A stretch of DNA of 64,000 nt from Flavobacterium taihuense. GTDB lineage: Bacteria > Bacteroidota > Bacteroidia > Flavobacteriales > Flavobacteriaceae. Made by a program: the position numbers and the translations under genes. The stretch is taken from positions 367,805-431,804 of the forward strand of contig NZ_JAHWYN010000003.1 in NCBI RefSeq assembly GCF_019351435.1, read 5' to 3'. Below, one piece after another: positions 56,765 to 64,000 of the stretch (positions are counted from its first letter, which is position 1; each line of letters begins with the position of its first letter). A model generated the notes under the pieces. It was not told where the DNA came from. It saw only the letters and a list, made by a program, of their open reading frames with translations, and made no database searches.

Positions 56765-59700
56765 ATGATGAATAATAGAAATAATAATAAAGATAAGAAT
56801 CCTGTAAAAAGGTTTGACAAAATTTCAATTGGATTGGCTTCGCCAGAATCAATATTGAAAGAGTCAAGAGGTGAGGTTTTAAAACCTGAAACTATCAATT
56901 ACAGAACTCACAAACCAGAGCGCGACGGTCTTTTCTGCGAAAGAATTTTTGGACCTGTCAAAGATTTTGAATGTGCTTGTGGTAAATATAAAAGAATTCG
57001 TTACAAAGGGATCATCTGTGACCGTTGTGGTGTTGAAGTTACAGAGAAAAAAGTACGTAGAGACAGAGTAGGACACATCAACCTTGTTGTGCCAATTGCT
57101 CATATCTGGTATTTCCGTTCACTTCCTAATAAAATTGGTTATATTCTTGGTCTTCCATCTAAGAAATTAGATATGATTATTTACTACGAAAGATACGTAG
57201 TAATTCAAGCTGGTATTGCTAAAAATGCAGAAGGTGAATCGGTACAAAGATTAGACTTCTTGACAGAAGAAGAATATTTGAATATTTTAGATACTCTTCC
57301 TGCAGATAATCAATATTTAGATGATTTTGATCCTAATAAATTTGTTGCCAAAATGGGAGCAGAGTGTATTATGGATTTATTGGCTCGTATTAATCTTGAC
57401 GAATTGTCATATGATTTAAGACACAAAGCGAATAACGAAACATCTAAACAACGTAAAACTGAAGCGTTAAAGAGGCTGCAAGTTGTAGAATCTTTCCGTG
57501 AGTCTACTTTGAACAGAGAAAATCGTCCTGAATGGATGATCATGAAAGTGATTCCAGTAATTCCACCAGAATTACGTCCTCTTGTGCCTCTTGATGGAGG
57601 TCGTTTTGCAACTTCAGATTTGAATGATTTATACCGTCGTGTAATCATCCGTAACAACCGTTTGAAAAGATTAATCGAGATTAAAGCTCCTGAAGTAATC
57701 CTTCGTAACGAAAAACGTATGTTGCAGGAATCTGTAGATTCACTTTTTGATAATACTCGTAAAGCTTCTGCAGTAAAAACAGAATCAAACAGACCTTTGA
57801 AATCATTATCGGATTCCTTAAAAGGTAAGCAAGGACGTTTCCGTCAAAACTTACTTGGAAAACGTGTGGATTATTCTGCTCGTTCGGTAATTGTTGTTGG
57901 ACCTGAATTGAAATTGTTCGAATGTGGTTTGCCAAAAGATATGGCAGCTGAATTATACAAACCTTTTGTTATTCGTAAATTGATAGAAAGAGGAATTGTA
58001 AAAACAGTGAAATCTGCTAAGAAAATAATTGACAAAAAAGAGCCAGTTGTTTGGGATATTCTTGAAAATGTAATCAAAGGACATCCAGTATTATTGAACC
58101 GTGCTCCTACTTTGCACCGATTAGGTATTCAAGCTTTCCAACCAAAATTAATTGAAGGAAAAGCAATCCAATTGCACCCTTTAGTTTGTACTGCATTTAA
58201 TGCGGATTTTGATGGGGATCAGATGGCGGTTCACTTACCATTAGGACCAGAGGCTATTTTGGAAGCACAATTGTTAATGTTGGCTTCTCATAATATCTTG
58301 AACCCTGCAAATGGTGCGCCAATCACGGTACCTTCTCAAGACATGGTACTTGGTCTTTACTATATGACCAAAGAGCGTTTGTCTACACCAGAACTTAAAA
58401 TTTTAGGAGAAGGAATTACATTCTATTCTGCTGAAGAAGTAAATATTGCATTGAACGAAGGAAGATTAGAATTGAATGCTCGTGTGAAAATTAGAGCAAA
58501 AGATTTCAATGAAGCTGGAGAATTAGTGTATCAAATTATCCAAACAACTGCTGGACGTGTATTATTTAATGAAGTAGTGCCGGAAGCAGCTGGATATATT
58601 AATGATGTATTGACTAAGAAAAACTTGAGAGATATTATCGGACACGTATTGAGTTCGACTGATGTTCCTACTACAGCAGCTTTCTTGGACAATATGAAAG
58701 ATATGGGTTATAAATTTGCATTCAAAGGAGGATTGTCATTCTCTCTTGGTGATATTAGAATCCCAGAACAAAAACCAAAATTGATTGCAGATGCCAGAGA
58801 GCAAGTTGAAGGTATCTCTGCAAACTATAACATGGGTCTTATTACCAATAACGAGCGTTACAACCAAGTTATTGACGTATGGACTTCAGCAAATGCTCAA
58901 TTGACAGAGTTAGCAATGAAAAACATTAGAGAAGACCAACAAGGTTTCAACTCTGTGTATATGATGCTTGATTCTGGAGCGAGGGGTTCCAAAGAACAAA
59001 TTCGTCAGTTAACTGGTATGCGTGGTTTGATGGCTAAGCCTAAAAAATCGACTGCTGGTGGTGGTGAAATTATTGAAAACCCGATTCTTTCTAACTTTAA
59101 GGAAGGTCTTTCAATCCTTGAGTACTTTATCTCTACTCACGGTGCTCGTAAAGGACTTGCGGATACGGCTTTGAAAACGGCTGATGCTGGATACTTAACT
59201 AGAAGATTACATGACGTTTCTCAAGATGTTATTGTTAATATTGAGGATTGTGGTACTCTTAGAGGTATTGAAGTTTCTGCTTTGAAGAAAAATGAGGAAA
59301 TTGTTGAATCATTAGGTGAAAGAATCTTAGGACGTGTTGCATTGCAAGACGTAATTAATCCTTTAACAAGTGAAATATTAGTTCATGCTGGTCAGCAAAT
59401 CACAGAAGCATTAGTGAAAGGTATCGAAGCTTCTCCAGTGGAGAAAGTTGAAGTACGTTCACCATTAGTTTGTGAGGCTACTAAAGGAATTTGTGCTAAA
59501 TGTTATGGTAGAAACTTAGCTACTGGTAAAATGACTCAAAGAGGTGAGGCAGTTGGTGTAATTGCTGCACAATCTATTGGAGAACCAGGTACACAGTTGA
59601 CTTTACGTACTTTCCACGTTGGAGGGGTTGCAGGGGGTATTTCTGAAGAGTCTAGTATTATTACTCGTTTTGCTGGTAAACTAGAAATTGAAGATTTAAA

Positions 59701-61075
59701 AACTGTTAAAGGTGAAGATAGCGAAGGTAACGCAGTTGATATTGTAGTTTCTCGTTCAACAGAATTGAAATTAATTGACGAAAAAACGGGTATTTTATTG
59801 AGTACCAATAATATTCCTTACGGTTCAAGTATTTTTGTTGGTGATGGTCAATCAGTTGCCAAAGGAGATGTGATTTGTAAATGGGATCCATATAATGGAG
59901 TTATTGTTTCTGAGTTTACTGGTAAAATTGCTTATGAAGATTTAGAGCAAGGACAATCGTTCATGGTTGAGATTGATGAGCAAACTGGTTTCCAAGAAAA
60001 AGTAATTTCTGAGTCAAGAAATAAAAAATTAATACCAACTTTATTGGTTTACGGTAAAGAAGGAGAGTTAATCCGTTCTTATAACTTACCGGTTGGAGCT
60101 CACTTGATGGTTGAAAACGGGGAGAAAATTAAAGCTGGTAAAGTTTTGGTGAAAATTCCACGTCGTTCATCTAAGTCTGGGGATATTACAGGAGGTTTAC
60201 CAAGAATTACAGAGTTGTTAGAGGCTCGTAATCCTTCAAACCCAGCTGTAGTTTCTGAGATTGATGGTGTTGTTTCTTTTGGAAAAATTAAAAGAGGTAA
60301 CCGTGAAATCGTTATTGAGTCTAAATTTGGTGATATTAGAAAATACTTGGTTAAATTATCAAGTCAGATTTTAGTTCAGGAAAATGACTTCGTAAGAGCT
60401 GGTGTTCCTTTGTCCGATGGTGCAATTACTCCAGATGATATTTTGAGAATTCAAGGACCTGCAGCTGTTCAACAGTATTTGGTAAATGAAATTCAAGAGG
60501 TATACCGTCTTCAAGGGGTAAAAATCAACGACAAGCACTTTGAAGTAGTAATACGTCAAATGATGCGTAAAGTTAGAGTTCAAGATCCAGGAGATACTTT
60601 ATTCTTAGAGGATCAATTGATTCATACTAAAGATTTTATCGTTCAAAATGATAATTTATATGGAATGAAAGTGGTAGAAGATGCTGGAGATTCAAGTATT
60701 TTGAAACCAGGTCAAATCATAACGCCACGTCAATTGCGTGATGAGAATTCATTATTGAAACGTACAGATAAAAACCTTGTTGTTGCACGTGATGTAATCA
60801 CAGCAACTGCAACACCTGTATTGCAAGGTATTACTAGAGCTTCTCTTCAAACTAAATCATTTATTTCTGCTGCTTCTTTCCAAGAAACAACAAAAGTATT
60901 AAACGAAGCTGCTGTTGCAGGTAAAGTTGATTTATTAGAAGGATTGAAAGAAAATGTAATTGTAGGACATAGAATCCCAGCTGGTACCGGTATGAGAGAA
61001 TATGACAATGCAATTGTAGGTTCTAGGGAAGATTATAATGATATGATGGCCAATAAAGAAGAATACATTTATTAA
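56765..61075 (+). CDS. rpoC: RNA polymerase subunit beta'
   Basis: A 1,436-residue subunit. The N-terminal zinc site is [20 protein letters not shown] (near residue 65), the Mg site [12 protein letters not shown] near 477, and the second zinc cluster near 890-905 ([13 protein letters not shown]). The bridge-helix region [19 protein letters not shown] is intact. It lies 235 bp after rpoB, longer than usual because of the hairpins. Confidence 0.98.
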   Translation: MMNNRNNNKDKNPVKRFDKISIGLASPESILKESRGEVLKPETINYRTHKPERDGLFCERIFGPVKDFECACGKYKRIRYKGIICDRCGVEVTEKKVRRDRVGHINLVVPIAHIWYFRSLPNKIGYILGLPSKKLDMIIYYERYVVIQAGIAKNAEGESVQRLDFLTEEEYLNILDTLPADNQYLDDFDPNKFVAKMGAECIMDLLARINLDELSYDLRHKANNETSKQRKTEALKRLQVVESFRESTLNRENRPEWMIMKVIPVIPPELRPLVPLDGGRFATSDLNDLYRRVIIRNNRLKRLIEIKAPEVILRNEKRMLQESVDSLFDNTRKASAVKTESNRPLKSLSDSLKGKQGRFRQNLLGKRVDYSARSVIVVGPELKLFECGLPKDMAAELYKPFVIRKLIERGIVKTVKSAKKIIDKKEPVVWDILENVIKGHPVLLNRAPTLHRLGIQAFQPKLIEGKAIQLHPLVCTAFNADFDGDQMAVHLPLGPEAILEAQLLMLASHNILNPANGAPITVPSQDMVLGLYYMTKERLSTPELKILGEGITFYSAEEVNIALNEGRLELNARVKIRAKDFNEAGELVYQIIQTTAGRVLFNEVVPEAAGYINDVLTKKNLRDIIGHVLSSTDVPTTAAFLDNMKDMGYKFAFKGGLSFSLGDIRIPEQKPKLIADAREQVEGISANYNMGLITNNERYNQVIDVWTSANAQLTELAMKNIREDQQGFNSVYMMLDSGARGSKEQIRQLTGMRGLMAKPKKSTAGGGEIIENPILSNFKEGLSILEYFISTHGARKGLADTALKTADAGYLTRRLHDVSQDVIVNIEDCGTLRGIEVSALKKNEEIVESLGERILGRVALQDVINPLTSEILVHAGQQITEALVKGIEASPVEKVEVRSPLVCEATKGICAKCYGRNLATGKMTQRGEAVGVIAAQSIGEPGTQLTLRTFHVGGVAGGISEESSIITRFAGKLEIEDLKTVKGEDSEGNAVDIVVSRSTELKLIDEKTGILLSTNNIPYGSSIFVGDGQSVAKGDVICKWDPYNGVIVSEFTGKIAYEDLEQGQSFMVEIDEQTGFQEKVISESRNKKLIPTLLVYGKEGELIRSYNLPVGAHLMVENGEKIKAGKVLVKIPRRSSKSGDITGGLPRITELLEARNPSNPAVVSEIDGVVSFGKIKRGNREIVIESKFGDIRKYLVKLSSQILVQENDFVRAGVPLSDGAITPDDILRIQGPAAVQQYLVNEIQEVYRLQGVKINDKHFEVVIRQMMRKVRVQDPGDTLFLEDQLIHTKDFIVQNDNLYGMKVVEDAGDSSILKPGQIITPRQLRDENSLLKRTDKNLVVARDVITATATPVLQGITRASLQTKSFISAASFQETTKVLNEAAVAGKVDLLEGLKENVIVGHRIPAGTGMREYDNAIVGSREDYNDMMANKEEYIY

Positions 61076-61138
61076 TTCTTTTACAATATGTCTCTCTCTA
61101 CTTTTGTAGAGAGAGAGTATTGAAAAAATATATATTTT

Positions 61139-61450
61139 ATGAGCAATTCTAAACAACAGCAAGAACAGATTAATATTGAATTAGATGAAAAAGTAGCTGA
61201 AGGAATTTATTCAAATTTGGCTATAATTAATCATTCTTCATCTGAATTTGTGTTAGATTTTGTATGTATTATGCCAGGTGTTCCAAAAGCAAAAGTGAAA
61301 TCAAGAATTGTTTTAACTCCACAACATGCTAAAAGATTGCTCAAAGCCATAGGCGAAAATATTCACCGTTTTGAACAAACACATGGAGAAATAAAAGAGG
61401 TTGAACAAGCTCAAATCCCTCTTAATTTTGGGCCCACTGGACAAGCCTAA
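61139..61450 (+). CDS. DUF3467 family protein
   Basis: A 103-residue protein matching DUF3467: QINIELDEKVAEGIYSNLAIINHSSSEFVLDFVCIMPGVPKAKVKSRIVLTPQHAKRLLKAI. Function unknown. Its place after rpoC suggests cotranscription, although a hairpin (CTCTCTCTAC/GTAGAGAGAG) near 61092-61118 lies between them. Confidence 0.88.
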   Translation: MSNSKQQQEQINIELDEKVAEGIYSNLAIINHSSSEFVLDFVCIMPGVPKAKVKSRIVLTPQHAKRLLKAIGENIHRFEQTHGEIKEVEQAQIPLNFGPTGQA

Positions 61451-61466
61451 TTTTTTAAAAAAGATT

Positions 61467-61496
61467 AAAGACTCCTGAATAGGAGTCTTTTTTTTT
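61467..61496 (+). terminator. Terminator after the DUF3467 gene
   Basis: AAAGACTCCT, GAAT, AGGAGTCTTT then T's: a strong hairpin closing the rpo transcript. Confidence 0.88.
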
Positions 61497-61542
61497 ATTA
61501 TTGATAATTGAGTTTTTTACTTATTTTCCAGTTGTTATATTG

Positions 61543-61576
61543 CATTTCAACGACTAAATATACATTTCAACGACTA
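61543..61576. promoter_or_regulatory. Direct repeat CATTTCAACGACTA, two copies
   Basis: Identical 14-bp copies at 61543-61556 and 61563-61576, start to start 20 bp, about two helical turns. The spacing suggests binding of a dimeric activator upstream of the small secreted protein gene at 61652. Confidence 0.45.
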
Positions 61577-61651
61577 TTTTTTTTCTTGCTTGGCTATTGA
61601 CTTAGTTTTGCTGCTTATAAATGTTTGCCATATCATTTATAAGATAAATTT

Positions 61652-62011
61652 ATGAAAATAATTATTCAGATAAATCAAAACCACAGTAAAAGATTACAAT
61701 TTTTCACTGTGGTTTTCTTTGTTTTTTTCTTAAGTAGTACTGTGTTTTCCCAAAAGACTAATATTGAAGGCCCTTGTCAGCAAATAGCAATTAATCGAAA
61801 TGATATTGTTAGTGATAATGTTCCTGTAAGAGTGTTGAATTCGAATGTGAATTTTATATTATGGTTCATGGGAACCAAAGAGGGTGTGAATAGTACTCTT
61901 ATGGATGATGGGGTATATTCTAAAAAAAGTATAATAACTTCGGGGAGGGAGCCTAATCGATTGCTATTGAAGACTTTATTAAAAAAAACGATAAATATTA
62001 AGTCTTGTTAA
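61652..62011 (+). CDS. Small secreted hypothetical protein
   Basis: A 119-residue protein with a long signal peptide (hydrophobic residues 17-33, ending TVFSQ). The mature part has two cysteines, in EGPCQQ and at the C-terminus (KSC), which may form a disulfide. I recognise no family. It is single, with a direct repeat upstream and a terminator downstream. Confidence 0.6.
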   Translation: MKIIIQINQNHSKRLQFFTVVFFVFFLSSTVFSQKTNIEGPCQQIAINRNDIVSDNVPVRVLNSNVNFILWFMGTKEGVNSTLMDDGVYSKKSIITSGREPNRLLLKTLLKKTINIKSC

Positions 62012-62042
62012 GATTTATAGGTTAAAATTAATTTGTATGTAT

Positions 62043-62080
62043 AAAAAAGAGGTTGTCTATTTTAGACACCCTCTTTTTTT
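62043..62080. terminator. Bidirectional terminator before prfC
   Basis: AAAAAGAGG-TTGTCTA pairs with TAGACAC-CCTCTTTTT; converging genes on both sides. Confidence 0.8.
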
Positions 62081-62098
62081 GTTTCTGTAATAATTGAT

Positions 62099-63688
62099 TT
62101 AATCAAATTCAGAAGTAAAAAATAATTTTACACTTGGGTATTTATTTTGTGTCATTTGAATAGTGAAATCAGAATCTGCAAGGAATACCAACTGATTGTA
62201 TTTGTCTTTTGCTAAAAACTTCTGTTTGATGCGTTTGAATTCTTTGAATTCATCATTTTTAGGGTCATCTGGTTTTACCCAACAAGCTTTGTGTACCGGG
62301 AAATTTTCGTATGTGCATTTTGCTCCATATTCGTGCTCCAAACGGTATTGAATAACTTCATATTGTAACGCTCCAACAGTTCCAATCACTTTTCGATTGT
62401 TCATCTCTAATGTGAATAATTGCGCAACTCCTTCATCCATCAATTGATCAACACCTTTGTCTAACTGTTTGGCTTTCATTGGGTCAGCATTGTTAATGTA
62501 TCTAAAGTGTTCAGGAGAGAAACTTGGAATTCCTTTGAAACTCATGATTTCGCCTTCAGTTAAAGTGTCTCCGATTTTGAAATTCCCGGTATCGTGTAAG
62601 CCAACGATATCTCCAGGATATGAAATATCTACAATTTCTTTCTTTTCGGCAAAGAAAGCATTTGGGCTTGAGAATTTTAAGTTCTTTTTTTGACGAACAT
62701 GGTAGTAAGGTTTGTTTCTTTCAAAAGTTCCAGAAACAATTTTTATAAATGCTAATCTGTCTCTGTGTTTTGGATCCATATTCGCATGGATTTTAAATAC
62801 AAACCCAGACATTTTTTCTTCTTTAGGGTCTACTAGCCTTGTTTCGGAATCTTTTGGTCTTGGAGAAGGTGCGATTGCAACGAAGCAATCAAGAAGTTCT
62901 CTAACTCCAAAATTATTTAACGCAGATCCAAAAAAGACTGGTTGCAATTTTCCGTCCAAATAATCTTGTCGGTCGAATTTAGGATATACTTCGTCTATTA
63001 ATTCAAGTTCTTCACGCAAACGGTCGGCAGGTTTTTGGCCAATTATTTTTTCCAGCTCAGGACTTTGTACATCGGAGAAAGCGATTGTTTCTTCAATGTT
63101 TTTGCGACTATCACCGCTAAATAAGTTGATGTTTTGTTCCCAAAGATTATAAATGCCTTGGAAGTCATATCCCATCCCGATAGGAAAACTTAGAGGAGTA
63201 ACTGTTAATCCAAGTTTTTGTTCCACTTCGTCCATCAAGTCAAATGCATCTTTTCCTTCTCGGTCTAATTTGTTGATGAAAACAATGATTGGGATTTTAC
63301 GCATTCTACATACGGCAACCAGTTTTTCGGTTTGCTCTTCGACCCCTTTGGCAACATCAATAACAACAATTACGCTGTCTACAGCTGTTAATGTTCTAAA
63401 AGTGTCTTCTGCAAAATCCTTGTGACCTGGTGTGTCAAGAATGTTTATCTTTTTTTCTTTGTAATTAAAGGCTAAAACAGAAGTGGAAACTGAGATTCCT
63501 CTCTGACGTTCAATCTCCATGAAATCGCTCGTTGCCCCTTTTTTTATTTTATTATTTTTAACGGCACCAGCTTCTTGAATAGCTCCTCCAAAAAGAAGTA
63601 ATTTTTCGGTTAGTGTTGTCTTTCCAGCATCGGGATGTGAAATAATCCCAAAAGTGCGTCGTCTTTGTATTTCTTTTAAAAAACTCAT
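62099..63688 (-). CDS. prfC: Peptide chain release factor 3
   Basis: GTPase that recycles RF1/RF2 after termination. The 529-residue protein has SHPDAGKTTLTEKLLLFGGAIQEAG (P-loop), SDFMEIERQRGISVSTSV, DTPGHKDFAEDTFRTL and NKLDREG, the RF3 forms of the EF-G-like motifs. The length matches RF3. Single gene. Confidence 0.97.
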   Translation of the reverse strand: MSFLKEIQRRRTFGIISHPDAGKTTLTEKLLLFGGAIQEAGAVKNNKIKKGATSDFMEIERQRGISVSTSVLAFNYKEKKINILDTPGHKDFAEDTFRTLTAVDSVIVVIDVAKGVEEQTEKLVAVCRMRKIPIIVFINKLDREGKDAFDLMDEVEQKLGLTVTPLSFPIGMGYDFQGIYNLWEQNINLFSGDSRKNIEETIAFSDVQSPELEKIIGQKPADRLREELELIDEVYPKFDRQDYLDGKLQPVFFGSALNNFGVRELLDCFVAIAPSPRPKDSETRLVDPKEEKMSGFVFKIHANMDPKHRDRLAFIKIVSGTFERNKPYYHVRQKKNLKFSSPNAFFAEKKEIVDISYPGDIVGLHDTGNFKIGDTLTEGEIMSFKGIPSFSPEHFRYINNADPMKAKQLDKGVDQLMDEGVAQLFTLEMNNRKVIGTVGALQYEVIQYRLEHEYGAKCTYENFPVHKACWVKPDDPKNDEFKEFKRIKQKFLAKDKYNQLVFLADSDFTIQMTQNKYPSVKLFFTSEFD

Positions 63689-63820
63689 ATTTTTATATCA
63701 ATAGTTTGCAAAAGTACTATTTATAAATGCTATTTGAAAAATATAGTTGTAATAATAGAGTTCTTTATTGTTTGAATTTACGGTGGAATTTAAATGTATA
63801 AAAAAAGCTACCCTTTACAG

Positions 63821-64000
63821 CTACGGTCTGGACACATCTCTAAAAAGCATCCAGCCTTGCATAATTGCGGCGAATTTTTGAAGACCAATCCAAAAGGTTG
63901 TGATGCCAGGTTTTCTCTCTGAAAGATAACCTTTCCAGCCTCCTAATCTAGCTATAGCCCATATATACCGTTTTAAATCAGAACGGTTATATGGGTTTTT
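63821..64000 (-). mobile_element. C-terminal end of an IS4-type transposase, cut by the window edge
   Basis: The minus strand from the right edge to TAG at 63821-63823 encodes 59 residues, including NPYNRSDLKRYIWAIARLGG and WKGYLSERKPGITTFWIGLQ, closing FRDVSRP. This is the conserved tail of IS4-family transposases (ARLGGWKGY). The rest of the element lies beyond the window, so I cannot say whether it is intact. Its end probably falls between 63690 and 63820; I could not define the terminal repeat. Confidence 0.75.

Noticed and set aside
1..64000. CRISPR arrays, rRNA genes, prophage
   Set aside because: No regularly spaced identical repeats, no rRNA sequence and no phage structural genes were seen.

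Overview
The window looks like chromosomal DNA of a member of the Flavobacteriaceae, most likely a Flavobacterium. The sequence is AT-rich. Promoters follow the Bacteroidota pattern (TTG, then TAnnTTTG), most genes lack a Shine-Dalgarno sequence, and many spacers carry hairpin repeats of kinds I associate with Flavobacterium. Several proteins belong to families largely confined to Bacteroidota (DUF3667, DUF2851, putative porin). All family names rest on reading the translated sequence, not on database searches.

Bases 1-31,300 are mainly an anaerobic nitrogen-respiration region. It opens with a nitrate reductase locus: the 3' part of a NarK-type transporter, a NarI-like cytochrome b, a cytoplasmic molybdopterin catalytic subunit, a ferredoxin-type subunit, a Tat-exported Rieske protein and a small membrane protein. 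A hydrolase, the NAD genes nadA/nadB and a large unknown Cys-rich protein follow. Next is a leftward cluster of nitrosative-stress and anaerobic genes: ric, nrdD, a separate 55-residue glycyl-radical domain too short for routine gene calling, nrdG, a multi-helix membrane protein and an Rrf2/NsrR-type repressor. Divergent from it run norC, norB, norQ, norD, a hemerythrin/PAS protein, norE and norF, then nirK (fused to cytochrome c), a duplicated cytochrome c, nirV, an SCO copper chaperone and an outer-membrane barrel. The locus can account for nitrate to nitrite to NO to N2O; no nosZ is present in the window.

Two regulatory signals tie this region together. A 24-bp palindrome (arms near ATAAAAGATA and TATCTTTTAT, 4-bp spacer) lies before ric, twice before norC and before nirK, and is probably the operator of the local Rrf2 repressor. 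An FNR-like palindrome (TGAT, 4 bp, ATCA) lies before nirK, between ric and norC, and, with one mismatch, before the unknown protein.

Bases 31,300-46,100 hold housekeeping and conserved genes: lysS, lipB, rnhB, a putative porin, a CBS-domain cysteine/cystathionine synthase, an exonuclease, DUF2851, PspC, an amino-acid permease, a helix-hairpin-helix protein and an acyl-CoA dehydrogenase. Bases 46,100-61,500 hold the translation/transcription block: rpsU with an unusual strong Shine-Dalgarno, a Xer recombinase, hpf, tRNA-Thr, tRNA-Tyr, tRNA-Thr, tuf, tRNA-Trp, secE, nusG, rplKAJL, rpoB, rpoC and a DUF3467 gene. The window closes with a small secreted protein, prfC, and the C-terminal end of an IS4-type transposase cut by the right edge.
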